Source: Argyresthia goedartella
Taxonomy: Eukaryota; Arthropoda; Insecta; Lepidoptera; Argyresthiidae
DNA: 64,000 nucleotides
Reading direction: 5' to 3'
NCBI GenBank assembly: GCA_949825045.1
Contig: OX463806.1
Span: 40,324,208-40,388,207 of the forward strand
The first letter of the stretch is position 1, and each line of letters starts with the position of its first letter. Shown here piece by piece: positions 1-10,726 of this stretch. A program made the position numbers and the translations under genes. The notes below the pieces were generated by a model. The model saw only the letters and a list, made by a program, of their open reading frames with translations. It was not told where the DNA came from and made no database searches.

Positions 1-2025
1 AGCACAGCTTCACATGCTGATATCTGTCGTTGTCCTAAGATCTTCATGCATATCTTGAAGAGCTTCCGAGAAATGGTTGTCTCTTCTCGTGGTATTTGCT
101 GTATTGCTTGTGCTACACCTCTGTCAAGTGTTGTAGGCTCAGGTTTCGACATGTACTTTGCAATGTAATGTGCTATCGCTTCGTTAGATCCACACGGTTG
201 TATATCCAAATTACCTTTGCACAACTTGAGAAGTGTTGGATTATAGTTATTGACCCATTTATCTTGTTGTAGTCTCTTGAGTATGCATATTCTTCATCCA
301 CTTCTGATAAACTCATCTGATGAGTGGGCAACGATCTTTGTTTCTTCGCATACTTGCCGTGGGAAACTGAAACGGCATACATTCGAGTTAGGGTCATTCT
401 TTCTACAAGTGTGTGTATGGCGGTGGATTTGCGATTTCATTACAAGCTCATACAAATCCGATCCCTCTTCAGGTATTTCACATTAGCAGTTACGATCGAT
501 TTTCTCAATTCCTTCTCGTGTATCAAAGGATGGATGATCTTCTATCCATACTACCATATGTAAATGTGGACTTCCTCTCACTTGGAACTCAACTCTCCAC
601 CAGTAGTCAACCATTTTTCCACCAAATACTTCTGTGTTATTCTTGAGGAATCTCATGAGAGCTTTAACTCTGATCATGAAGTGGCAACTTACTATTACTG
701 GATACTTTTCAACTAGTATTTGTGTTGTAAACATATCGAGGCTTGCAGGGTCTTCATTAGGTCGTCCATCTGCTATCAACAGGGCTCTTCTCATATCCAA
801 CCAGTTGAGATCATTGCAGCTGAAGGTAAGGAAGTATGTTGGGGGTCCTAAACATCTGATCTGTGCTATTAATACATTCATCGCTGAACGCCAGTATGCA
901 GAAGATCCTCTCAAGTTTCTCACATAGAGGTGAACATCTTCTACTTTTCCATCAGGACCTTCTATCTTCTTACCACAAGCTGCAATTGTTGACTTGACTC
1001 TATAGTATTCGAAGAAGGACAGTGCATAGAACAATATGCATTGCTTTGGAATCTTGTATCGGATCCTAGTATTCGAAACTGGTAGTAGTCAAGTGGTGTG
1101 ATCTTTACAGGTCGTTGTTCCTTAAGTACATTTACTCCATTTGGGAACAGATAATACCATGCGAATTCCTCTGATTTCCATTCATGAGCTTCATTAACGA
1201 GGTTGTCTCTATCAAGTCTTGCGCACTATTTCATTAAGATTCTCAGACACTTCAAGCTCTTCCTCGACATCTGGTTGCACACAGTCTATTTGTCCCATCA
1301 CAGATGTTAAAACTGGAATTTCTGTGACCTGCGACATTTGAATTGATGGCTCTTCGATGGGAATTTCACAGTCATTGGTATGGATTATGGTACCATTAGT
1401 CAGGTGGACGTCTATGTAGTCTAGTGTATATAACTTGTTAGCTGATCCTGTGGCTCGCTTACATATTCGTACAAGTTCTGTAATACTATCACACTCTATA
1501 ATGCAAGCTTTGCCGTCACCAGCTTTTACTCCTCTAGCACCACAGGAATGCTAGTCTGTAAAGTAATATCTATCATTGTAGTGCATGACTCCTAATGATA
1601 GTGACTCAGCAATCAGAACTTCTGAACTATGGCTCTCAAATAGTGACTGAAGAGAAGCCATTAACGTTTGACCAACAGATGGAGGGGAATTTACACTATC
1701 TCTTAAACTACCGAATAATGGTGATTCTGGCGCATAGTTTATATTAAAGCTGTTCTCAAACATTTGGAATTCTCCTCTGATGTTATCGAAGTCTCGTACA
1801 TCCAAATGTCCATTCACATCGAGATTTCTATTGGAACTATTTCTTATTTTAGTGTACATCTCGTCTCCATATTTCCATCGAGTATTAGCTTAGTCCATTG
1901 ATTAGGTGGTACAATAACTGCTCTTACTATATTTGCTAATACCATCGCTGTGCACTGTACACCAGCATTACCAGATGTGAACATCGACTCATTTCCTTGG
2001 TGCCATGATGCTCGTATTATTCTAG
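1..2025 (-). pseudogene. Left copy (A) of duplicated internal Helitron block
   Basis: Minus-strand Helitron coding sequence, matching 3442-5466 base for base at a constant offset of 3,441. By eye I count about 25 substitutions and no indels. Reading 2025 to 1 it holds the cysteine-protease-like module (around 1859-1236), the HUH nickase region of Rep (1034-483, with the PHLHM motif) and the beginning of the Y2 part, then leaves the window. It shares disabling stops with copy B: the TAG before HSCG near 1552 and the TAA after the HUH segment at 483. It cannot make a full Rep-helicase. The rest of this copy should lie to the left of position 1. Confidence 0.85.
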
Positions 2026-2864
2026 TCTTATTCGAAGTGCCTTTTCTATGGAGAACTCACCAGTAAAGTTGTTTCCAACTTTGCTAATCAGTACTGCCAT
2101 ATGATGAGGCTGCAATTCACCAACTCTTAAAGCATTCAAGATGTCTATGAATGTGGTGTCACCTTCTTGCCGCATATTCTGTGTCAGTTCTACTAGTGTG
2201 AATATTCTCCAGAGATGTATGACTGCTCTCATTGATGTTGGCTGTTCAAACACTTGATTTGCTCTTATCGGTGGTAATTGCATGAGATAACCGAAGAGAA
2301 GTACATAGATACCTCCAAATAACTCGTCATTATTCTAAGTTGCTTGAACCGCGAATCAATCATGCATAATACCTGGTATGACACCATAGAGATCTCATCT
2401 ATGAAGAGGAATTCTATATATTTCCATTGCATAAGCATTGTTCGGAGAACGTTACCAGTCAGGATTGCTAGTCCTGTTGTTCTACCATTCTTCTCTACAG
2501 GGAGTTTCAATATGCTATGCAATGTCATACCACCAACTAGTCGTGCTGCTACTCCTGTTAAAGCTGCTGATTTTGTAGCTACTTTGCCATAACATCTGTT
2601 CACCTGATTCTTTAGTAGATTGAACATAAATGTCTTTCCTGTACCTGCACCACCAGTTATGAAGAGTCTCTCTCGATCAGTACTTCCATTCATTTGATCC
2701 TGTATGCTCTGAGTTATGTGTACGAATAATTCTCGCTGGCCTACATTCATCGCTCGCTGTGCAGTTACAAATTGGTCATCAGTCATTCCAACTTCAGGAA
2801 TTTCTTCCTCATAAGGCTCCTCTTCAATTGGTGCACCTTCCGCTAGAATCTCGAATGCATGCAC
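2017..2864 (-). pseudogene. Helitron PIF1-type helicase domain, truncated
   Basis: This is the superfamily 1B (PIF1-like) DNA helicase half of a Helitron Rep-helicase, which unwinds DNA during rolling-circle transposition. The first open part (2864-2265) has an acidic linker, a Walker A loop GGAGTGKT and a Walker B FLFIDEISMV. A frameshift near 2290 moves the frame to 2283-2017, which carries QLPPI and the LTQNMRQ segment typical of the next helicase motifs. The frame then crosses the duplication junction at 2025/2026 and stops, so the C-terminal helicase motifs are missing here. A stop near 2910 separates it from the Rep part. It is a non-functional remnant. Confidence 0.85.
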
Positions 2865-2909
2865 CTGGTTGAAGGCATTTTGTAACTGCTTATCACGCTC
2901 TCTATATGT

Positions 2910-3896
2910 CTAAATATATTTGCTTATTTCCTTTAGTCGTTCTTCTCGTGCGATGAATGCATCTTGTGCTGAATCATAGTCTTCAATCAGCTCTCTTTCT
3001 TGGCGATATGGCATGTACTGGACGAGGAAGCTATAGAAGTAATTCTCAGGATCATTAGCTGCCATGAAGAATGGTACTTGTATAACCGCTGGTCTAGTTC
3101 TCAATACCATTCTGGTGTCATCTTTCAGTCTGATTATTGTTCGAGTTGTTGTGAGCTCTTCTTCAGAAGGATCATAATCGATACTCTCCTCATTATCTCC
3201 ATCTTGCTTCCGGTAGTGAGGCTCAAACAGCATAGCGAATTCGATTAAGCTCATATTTTCAAAGTCGAACTTGGGATGTGTGTCAGGTCTTTCTTCGTAT
3301 CTCTTGAATATGTTGCTGCAATATCCCGATGCATGTCCATGTTGATCGAACTGCAACATCTTGTAGCGTTGTTCAGGCTTTCGTGTGTTAAGAAACACAA
3401 TTTTTGTTGAGCTTTCTTTCATATTCAGGTGAGCTAATCGGAGCACAGCTTCACATGCTGATATCTGTCGTTGTCCTAAGATCTTCATGCATATCTTGAA
3501 GAGCTTCCGAAAAATGGTTGTCTCTTCTCGTGGTATTTGCTGTATTGCTTGTGCTACACCTCTGTCAAGTGTTGTAGGCTCCGGTTTCGACATGTACTTT
3601 GCAATGTAATGTGCTATCGCTTCATTAGATCCACACGGTTGTATATCCAAATTACCTTTGCACAACTTGAGAAGTGTTGGATTATAGTTATTGACCCATT
3701 TATCTTGTTGTAGTCTCTTGAGTATGCATATTCTTCCTCCACTTCTGATAAACTCATCTGATGAGTGGGCAACGATCTTTGTTTCTTCGCATACTTGCCG
3801 TGGGAAACTGAAACGGCATACATTCGAGTTAGGGTCATTCTTTCTACAAGTGTGTGTATGGCGGTGGATTTGCGATTTCATTACAAGCTCATACAA
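2910..3896 (-). pseudogene. Helitron Rep, tyrosine (Y2) half
   Basis: Open for 328 codons. The N-terminal part is Cys/His-rich (HRHTHTCRKND...VCRFSFPR). It is followed by AIAHYIAKYMSKPEP, which fits the YxxKY catalytic tyrosine motif of Helitron Rep proteins. These tyrosines attack the DNA during rolling-circle nicking. The frame is continuous with the upstream HUH segment apart from one TAA between them, so this was one protein. It ends at a stop near 2910, just before the helicase. The ATG used here is only the first one after a nonsense codon, not a natural start. Confidence 0.8.
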
Positions 3897-3923
3897 ATCC
3901 GATCCCTCTTCAGGTATTTCACA

Positions 3924-4490
3924 TTAGCAGTTACGATCGATTTTCTCAATTCCTTCTGGTGTATCGAAGGATGGATGATCTTCTATCCATACTACCATAT
4001 GTAAATGTGGACTTCCTCTCACTTGGAACTCAACTCTCCACCAAAAGTCAACCATTTTTCCACCAAATACTTCTGTGTTATTCTTGAGGAATCTCATGAG
4101 AGCTTTAACTCTGATCATGAAGTGGCGACTTACTATTACTGGATACTTTTCAACTAGTATTTGTGTTGTAAATATATCGAGGCTTGCAGGGTCTTCATTA
4201 GGTCGTCCATCTGCTATCAACAGGGCTCTTCTCATATCCAACCAGTTGAGATCATTGCAGCTGAAGGTAAGGAAGTATGTTGGGGGTCCTAAACATCTGA
4301 TCTGTGCTATTAATACATTCATCGCTGAACGCCAGTATGCAGAAGATCCTCTCAAGTTTCTCACATAGAGGTGAACATCTTCTACTTTTCCATCAGGACC
4401 TTCTATCTTCTTACCACAAGCTGCAATTGTTGACTTGACTCTATAGTATTCGAAGAAGGACAGTGCATAGAACAATGTGCATTGCTTTGG
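3924..4490 (-). pseudogene. Helitron Rep, HUH nickase half (Helitron_like_N)
   Basis: This segment matches the Helitron helicase-like N-terminal domain. It has the FSCNDLNW block, the long spacer, and GSPHLHMVVW at about 3996-4013, where the two histidines form the metal-binding HUH motif of rolling-circle nickases. The reading frame also continues upstream of the first ATG (YKIPKQC...). A TAA at the end (3924) separates it from the Y2 half. The same stop exists in copy A at 483. Four amino-acid differences separate the 183-residue translations of the two copies. Confidence 0.82.
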
Positions 4491-4676
4491 AATCTTGTAT
4501 CGGATCCTAGTATTCGAAACTGGTAGTAGTCAAGTGGTGTGATCTTTACAGGTCGTTGTTCCTTAAGTCCATTTACTCCATTTGGGAACAGATAATACCA
4601 TGCGAATTCCTCTGATTTCCATTCATGAGCTTCATTAACGAGGTTGTCTCTATCTAGTCTTGCGCACTATTTCATT

Positions 4677-5466
4677 AAGATTCCCAGACACTTCAAGCTC
4701 TTCCTCGACATCTGGTTGCACACAGTCTATTTGTCCCATCACAGATGTTAAAACTGGAATTTCTGTGATCTGCGACATTTGAATTGATGGCTCTTCGATG
4801 GGAATTTCACAGTCATTGGTATGGATTATGGTACCATTAGTCAGGTGGACGTCTATGTAGTCTAGTGTATATAACTTGTTAGCTGATCCTGTGGCTCGCT
4901 TACATATTCGTACAAGTTCTGTAATACTATCACACTCTATAATGCAAGCTTTGCCATCACCAGCTTTTACTCCTCTAGCACCACAGGAATGCTAGTCTGT
5001 GAAGTAATATCTATCATTGTAATGCATGACTCCTAATGATAGTGACTCAGCAATCAGAACTCCTGAACTATGGCTCTCAAATAGTGACTGAAGAGAAGCC
5101 ATTAACGTTTGACCAACAGATGGAGGGGAATTTACACTATCTCTTAAACTACCGAATAATGGTGATTCTGGCGCATAGTTTATATTAAAGCTGTTCTCAA
5201 ACATTTGGACACCTCCTCTGATGTTATCGAAGTCTCGTACATCCAAATGTCCATTCACATCGAGATTTCTATTGGAACTATTTCTTATTTTAGTGTACAT
5301 CTCGTCTCCATATTTCCATCGAGTATTAGCTTAGTCCATTGATTAGGTGGTACAATAACTGCTCTTACTATATTTGCTCATACCATCGCTGCGCACTGTA
5401 CACCAGCATTACCAGATGTGAACATCGACTCATTTCCTTGGTGCCATGATGCTCGTATTATTCTAG
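4677..5466 (-). pseudogene. Cysteine-protease-like module of the Helitron, with stops
   Basis: Between the DUF6570 region and Rep the minus strand encodes ASWHQGNESMFTSGNAGVQC, then further blocks, then HSCGARGVKAGDGKAC and CKRATGSANKLYTLDYIDVH. The G-N-A-G-x-Q-C block followed later by a D/S-H-x-C block resembles the Cys/His arrangement of OTU- or papain-like proteases. Such proteases are known in large Helitrons and in proteins with DUF6570. The assignment is from memory of similar proteins and is an inference. Several stops interrupt it, including a TAG immediately before HSCG at about 4992. The longest open piece is 5300-4992. Confidence 0.55.
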
Positions 5467-6063
5467 ATGATGTTCCGATTTCTTTGTAAGCACGCGTCTC
5501 TTGATTTTATCCGACTCTTCATCAGCTTGTTGCTCACGAATCAGGTCGTTCTGGTTCAACCGAACATCATGGTCGATAACTACATCTTTGTACAGTGGGT
5601 TATTATCGATTAGCCACTGTAATGCATCATTGAGTCGTGTTCTTGATACAGTATATTCTCTGGTTATGTTGAGATTTTCCAAGTGCGAAGTGACTACCAT
5701 CATTTGTGAATCGCTTGTTGATCTCGGTAGCATATGAGGAAGCTTTTCTGTCACCTCAAAGATGTCTTGAGCAAAGAGTACTACTTGTCCACGAAATCCA
5801 TACTGACCAAATCTTCCTGGGAGATGGATGATTTTCACATATGGTGTAACTCTCGCCAGTAATCCTTGTTCAGCTTTACTTAGCTGAAGGATCTCATCTG
5901 GTATGACACCTGGATCTAAATTATTCCAGTATGCTTTTGGAGGCCACATTGTCTTCTTACTAGTGATGTGAGTCTTGCATCTGTGACAAACTCTAAGTGG
6001 CTCTGATCTCTTCAACTGTTCAGGTAAGTATTCTAATGCTTGTGGACTTGGTTGACAGGACAC
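5458..6063 (-). pseudogene. DUF6570-like region of the Helitron protein
   Basis: An open frame of 201 codons with a zinc-ribbon-like start (CHRCKTHITSKK) and a body containing WNNLDPGVIPDEILQLSKAE, LARVTPYVKIIHLPGRFGQY and a central GQVVLFAQD. This is the DUF6570 pattern found at the N-terminal side of Helitron Rep proteins and related unannotated arthropod proteins. It lies outside the duplicated block apart from its last few codons, so it is present only once. Its stop falls close to the duplication boundary at 5466. No catalytic residues are known for this region. Confidence 0.72.
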
Positions 6064-6404
6064 TAATGAAATGAAATTGGAAATTGGAAAAAATTGGAAA
6101 TGCTATCCAACCCAAAGGTTGGATAGCATTTCTTGGTACAAATTTCGCATGTCTCACTACAGAAGGTGTTGATTGTAGCCTCGAAAGTTTCAATATCAGC
6201 TCGTACACGTTCACGTAGCTGTGAGATATTCTGTCTTACTTGAGATATTCTTACTTGATGCTGTTCAGATGTCTCTGAATTTCTAGATTGCGCATGTAGT
6301 AAGCGATCTTGTTCTAAACGCAATGCTTGCTGTTCAGGTGTTGCTTTCTTTCTTTGTGCTCTTTGTTTGTCTAATCTTGCACGTTTGACTATTGGATTTT
6401 GCAT
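6063..6404 (-). pseudogene. N-terminal leader of the Helitron ORF
   Basis: The ATG at 6404 begins MQNPIVKRARLDKQRAQRKK, a Lys/Arg-rich and nuclear-localisation-like start. A Gln/Glu-rich helical stretch that could form a coiled coil follows, then a Cys-x2-Cys pair (CEICTKKCYP). The frame is then broken by a short A/T-rich insertion with a perfect hairpin (6097-6132) and ends in a stop before the DUF6570 frame. This is the first plausible start of the Helitron protein. I could not identify the 5' TC or 3' CTRR ends of the element. Confidence 0.6.
6097..6132. repeat. Perfect 16-bp inverted repeat interrupting the Helitron ORF
   Basis: The arms GAAATGCTATCCAACC (6097-6112) and GGTTGGATAGCATTTC (6117-6132) are exact reverse complements around a CAAA loop. 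Next to it, at 6073-6100, lies a short GAAATTGG-type repeat. The block separates two parts of the Helitron reading frame and looks like a small insertion or foldback duplication. Confidence 0.85.
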
Positions 6405-7719
6405 TTTCTCTTAATACTTTTGTCTAGCTTTTTCTAATCGTCTAGTCCTTTGTGTAGCGGACTCCGTCTTTTTTGATTTGGGGGGTTTGGGGGGTTTTGG
6501 GGGTTTCATTTTTGGTCCCACGAGTATGGCGGCAATAAACGGTCCATCCTCCCAGCGCGGCCCCATATGAGGATAAGGCACTTATACAACAGGGTGTGCC
6601 AGGTGCCCTGAGGTACGTTAGCGACATTGCATGTTTTTGACCACCCCTATGCCATTCAGTTCTCAGCACGTATCCACTATTAACTTGGGTGGTAGAGACT
6701 ACTACAGCAGCACCTGGATTCGAACCTTAGCCCGATAGTTCCATACAATTTTAGAAATTACATGAAAGTCATCGAAACCAAGCGTCTATCCACTTGACCC
6801 ATTTCAGCTGCTGTAGCTCTAAATTCTATATTCACAAAATTTCATGAGATTGCACGTCGCATTCTCGTGAAATTTTGTGGAGGACAACAGCCGGACGGAC
6901 ATAAAGAACACTGGTTGAAGGATATGAGATTATAACCTTATTCACATAACAACGAAGTAAAATGACAGTTCCAGTGTTACCGCTTTTTGGTAGAAACGGG
7001 TCACCCATCGATATAAGAACGGCTATCGACAAAAATGATAGCTAGTTTACTTACTTTGTTTATCGATATTTTAGAAGACTGGTAATTGCCTATGAGCTAA
7101 TGATCACTGTGTAAATGATATAGATAAACAAAGTCGAAGTGATAGTTTATTTACATACCCTCTATAACCAATTTCACATACCATGGTCATATAGTGACTG
7201 AGGACCTGAGGGATGACCTAGTCATAGAGGGGTAGCGCAGCGCTTTGGTAGCACGGGTGAATAAAAATCTCTAGTAAAAATCTCACTCCTCAAGGCACAC
7301 TGTCAATCACTCTACACGTGCAGCCTATGGGTCAACTACACTCAAAATACTCTTAACGTCCTGCCACAAAATACATCATTTTATTTTATTTATTTATTTA
7401 CTTTAAGGTTAACAAAAAGGTATTCAATTAAAAAATAATCCAATTTTATTTGGATTTTATTTGGACTCCCTAAAATATGAGGTACATAAGTCATTGTTCG
7501 TTGCAAACATCACGGAAAAGTTGCTTATGAGGAGAGGCTAGCACACGACGTGATGACGAGCCAAACCAGCTGCAATCTAACTGTAATCCCAGCAGCCGCG
7601 CTGGCCGGTCGAACGTACCTAAACTGCTGAGTGAGACCCTTTGTCCCTGATCGTCCAGTATAACAGTGTTGCTGGGGCTGCCACGCTACTGTAGCCAAAA
7701 TAGACTGAATTGAGTGTGA
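6405..7719. other. No gene seen; G-rich run and small hairpin
   Basis: Upstream flank of the Helitron ORF. It contains a G-rich run at 6480-6506 (GGGG repeats separated by TTT) and an imperfect inverted repeat at 6833-6879 (CACAAAATTTCATGAG against CTCGTGAAATTTTGTG). The short open frames here have no recognisable product. It probably contains the Helitron 5' end and other repeat debris. Confidence 0.5.
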
Positions 7720-8364
7720 TTGAGTATTTTGTTTGTTACAAACAAAATATGGATCCTTTTGTGCCCCGAAATAAATTATTATAATAAAAAAGTACATAAT
7801 CAATAAAAAACACACATAATTAAGTCAACAATTATATGGCAATAAACAAATTAAACACTAATTTTCATTTAACATCGTTAATTAATTTAGATCACTAATC
7901 ACGATTCAATTATACAATACCCTTGACGTACCGTGACGAAGTAAAATATCAGTACAATATATTGAAAAATATCAGCAGGCATCTACGAGTATAATGTCTA
8001 TTACGATATTTCATCGATATTTTGACGAATCGTGAATGTTGGATCCCGTGTAAATGAGCTCTAACTCTAATAACAGATGTGAATGAGAGATTAGTGTTGG
8101 TATAGTAGTTTTTATTAGTCTGCGATTTTTTTATTGCTAGTAAAATCATTCTGCAGTAAAATCTTCTTGAGAAGTGTTTTTGTCGTTCAGCCGGACCCGC
8201 GAGATACCGCCGCAATCCACACATTTAGCAATAGTGTTTCACGAGGAAAGCTAAAATGAAAAGGGTAATATTTGATCACACATACAATTTTACGTTACTT
8301 TGTGGAAAAGGTACATAAATACAGATAAAATAATTGAAATTAAGCACTATTATTTCTTACTATA

Positions 8365-9968
8365 TAGTCCATGGAATTGGTATATTTTGGTTTGCATCAA
8401 ATGGGGTAGTTCTGATTTTTTTATATGTTGTATGTTATGAGGTGGTAATGACAAATATAATTTTTCGACCTCGAAAGCCCTCCGGAACATTATAAAATTC
8501 ATGAAAAACCATTAAATTTTTGGTAATTTTTCAGTTTTTGCCATTTTTTACCACCAAGGACCTATTTTACGGTAGAAGTCACTAAGAATTATTTTAAAGT
8601 AGACTAAATTTGTAACAAAATGATAATAGTTGGGTCTCGATAAACTGAATAGTTTTAAAGATATAGCAGTTCAAATGTTTGAAAAATCTACAAAAAAAAA
8701 CGAGTTTTTACAAGTTCTCGTCAATGTGGTCAATTATTGATCTATTTCACGGAATAAATTCATATACGTTATTAAAGAAGAAAAAATTTTCAACAAAACG
8801 AGACCAATTTGGCCTATTAAGATCTGATAGTTTCCTAGCTACAGCTGTTCAAAGTTGCTGAGGTGAGTAAACGAAATGAAATACGACTTTTGAAATAAGC
8901 ATTATAATTTATAAAAAGTAATAATTAGAGTATAAAAAATTAAAGACATACATTTTATATTTAAAGACATACATTTACATATTATCTTTGCATGTGGCGG
9001 TTGAAGTTGAGGTCATCACATTTATATTATATTTATTTTATATCTAAATCGACAGTACACCTTTTGGGAGCTTGCTTCGGTAGAATTTCGTCATCGACCA
9101 GCTCAGGCAGGTCGAAATCGTCATCTGATGGTGGGTCATCGATGGTAGGTTCGTCAATGTCATCACACATCAGGTCTGGTTTGTTATCACAAGATTTCCC
9201 GCTGCAGTGGTTGCAAACAGCCGAGCATTTGAGTCCTGCTTTTCTGCAACCTCAGCTGCTGGTACAACCTTTTTTGCAGTTGCAGGAAATCATGTTTAGC
9301 AGGGGTTGAGGAGCTGGTGGTTTCGTCATCAGTTGAGGAATGAGGCCTCTAGTGCTCCGCATCCAGCCCCAATCGAGTGGGTTCTTCTTATTTCCAAGCC
9401 ACATCTGAACCTGAAACAAGACCAACAACAAAATTAAGAATCGTAACTGTTCAAAATTATGAATAATATCGTGGGTTTATTATTGTCAAAATATATATGT
9501 ATATTTTCACCTGGTAGTATGTTCGCAGAGAGTGAAATCTTGCAGCTTCGCTGGTTCGTGACAACCTGGCGAGGTTCATGTTGGTCTTAGCATTTTTGAC
9601 AGACAGCCTAAACTCAAAATTGTATTATTTAGGAAATTTTGAAAACATTTGAACAGCTAAATGATTTTGAAAATATTCAGTTTATCGAGACTTAACTATT
9701 CTCATTTTGTTGCAAATTTAGTCTACTTTAAAATAATTAGTAACTTCTACCGTAAAACAGGTCCTTGGTGGTAAAAAATGGCAAAAACTGAAAAATGATC
9801 AAAAATTTAATGGTTTTTCATGAATTTTACAATGTTCCGGAGGGATTTCGAGGTCGAAAAATTATATTTGTCATTACCACCTCATTACATAACAACATAT
9901 AAAAAAATCAGAACTACCCGATTTTATGCAAGTGAAGACCCCTTTTATGGTACGATTTCCATGGATTA
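8365..9968. mobile_element. 1.6-kb DNA element with ~310-bp terminal inverted repeats, TATA target duplication
   Basis: The left arm (8365-8675) and right arm (9642-9968) are inverted copies, sharing for example AGACTTAACTATT / GGGTCTCGATAA-side blocks, TTTTTCGACCTCGAAA and GGTAGTTCTGATTTTTTTAT. The ends are TAGTCCATGG and CCATGGATTA. TATA flanks both sides (8361-8364, 9969-9972). The related repeat at about 28690-28710 provides the uninterrupted site, with TATA once. The interior carries a spliced gene on the minus strand (9033-9607) and no transposase, so the element is either non-autonomous or deleted. A 4-bp duplication with long TIRs fits several superfamilies (for example Chapaev or Sola), and I do not choose between them. 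Confidence 0.8.
9033..9607 (-). pseudogene. Two-exon fragment of a cysteine-rich (CXC/tesmin-like) protein inside the TIR element
   Basis: This runs on the minus strand. A TTTGAGTTTAG acceptor precedes exon a (9607-9511), which reads NMNLARLSRTSEAARFHSLR and TYYQ and ends CAG|GTGAAA. A TTGGTCTTGTTTCAG acceptor then opens exon b (9410-9033) in phase 0: VQMWLGNKKNPLDWGWM, PPAPQPLLNMISCNCKKGC, then GCRKAGLKCSAVCNHCSGKSC, an acidic DDPPSDDDFDLPELVDDE tail and a TAA. The dense C-x-C pattern resembles a tesmin/TSO1-like CXC domain, known as a C-terminal module of many arthropod proteins. One TGA (9254-9252) replaces what should be a cysteine codon between the two halves of the cluster. The upstream part of the protein is absent, so this is a captured or leftover 3' end. 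Confidence 0.7.
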
Positions 9969-10726
9969 TATATAATGTATCGATAATATTTTTTTTTACA
10001 TCACTATCGATATTACTTGGACAAATTTGTAAAAGATAAATTATTGTAAATACCCTACTATAAACGTGTAACGATGCGTTAATTTAGTGTGTTGCTTATT
10101 TTTAAGTCGTAGATAAGTTTGTATATGTCACTTTAAGATAGTCATAACCGTTAGTTGAAAAACTAACTTTTTTTTTTCGTAGGTTGGTCAACTATCGACA
10201 GATAGTAAACTGTAGCGTACTGCGTGATGCGTACTAAGGTATGTTCGCCTAATAAGGACCGGTTCCTAATAATAGCCACCATTTCAAAAATCCCGCTCCC
10301 GATACTAAATTGAAATCAAATTTCGCGCCGACGCTCCTCATTAACCAATCATTGAAGCGCATTGGCATTACTTGGGTTTTAAGCCGCCATTTTGTCAGCA
10401 TGCCCTTCGATGCAGTTCACGTCACGACGCGTAGGTCATTTTATAAAATTTGTTGGTGTTATTCGATTAATTCAAGTGTTTCTGTTTCGTTTTGGCAAGA
10501 AGTTTGTACATGAAAAGGAATAAGTAACATTTAGGCGTGGATTGTAATGGTAAGGTTATTGTAAGAACAATTTTTTTGTCGATTTTGATTAGTTTTCTGC
10601 AGGATGGTGAAGTGCCTAACAAGGACCACGTCCTTGTCACCAAATAAGGACCGGAACTTATTAGGTGTATAAAAACTCTGTTCGGCTTATTTTCATAATA
10701 ACATTTTTTGTTTTAGTGCAAGAAAT

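Larger units (their letters stand above)
1..5466. repeat. Head-to-tail duplication, unit 3,441 bp, inside a Helitron
   Basis: Positions 1-2025 and 3442-5466 are the same sequence with no length differences. The similarity stops after a TCTAG at 2021-2025 (copy A) and 5462-5466 (copy B). This puts the unit junction at 2025/2026 and makes unit B 2026-5466. The unit is internal to the element: it starts downstream of the DUF6570 region and ends inside the helicase. It is therefore not a tandem insertion of whole Helitrons. Divergence of roughly 1.2 percent suggests a fairly recent event, or an assembly effect of two haplotypes. Confidence 0.85.
7720..10056 (-). repeat. Dispersed repeat R, copy 1 (split by the element at 8365-9968)
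   Basis: Segments 7720-8003, about 8235-8364 and 9973-10056 match the reverse complement of 28620-29065 in order. Shared blocks include AAAGGATCCATATTTTGTT, GACGTACCGTGACGAAGTA (reverse at 28823) and CATCACTATCGA. Copy 1 also has about 220 bp (8010-8230) not seen in copy 2. The family is unidentified and has no coding capacity. Confidence 0.7.

Noticed and set aside
1..2025. A second, independent Helitron insertion
   Set aside because: The constant 3,441-bp offset and junctions inside coding sequence show a tandem duplication, not a second insertion.
6680..6760. Possible tRNA-like sequence (GGATTCGAACC)
   Set aside because: Only a B-box-like string is present; no acceptor stem, anticodon arm or A-box could be folded.
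7525..8224. Short minus-strand frames of 91-96 codons
   Set aside because: They lie in a dispersed repeat whose other copy (28560-29065) does not keep the frames.
8992..9309. Plus-strand 105-codon Ser-rich frame
   Set aside because: The opposite strand has splice sites and a patterned Cys-rich protein, so this frame is its shadow.
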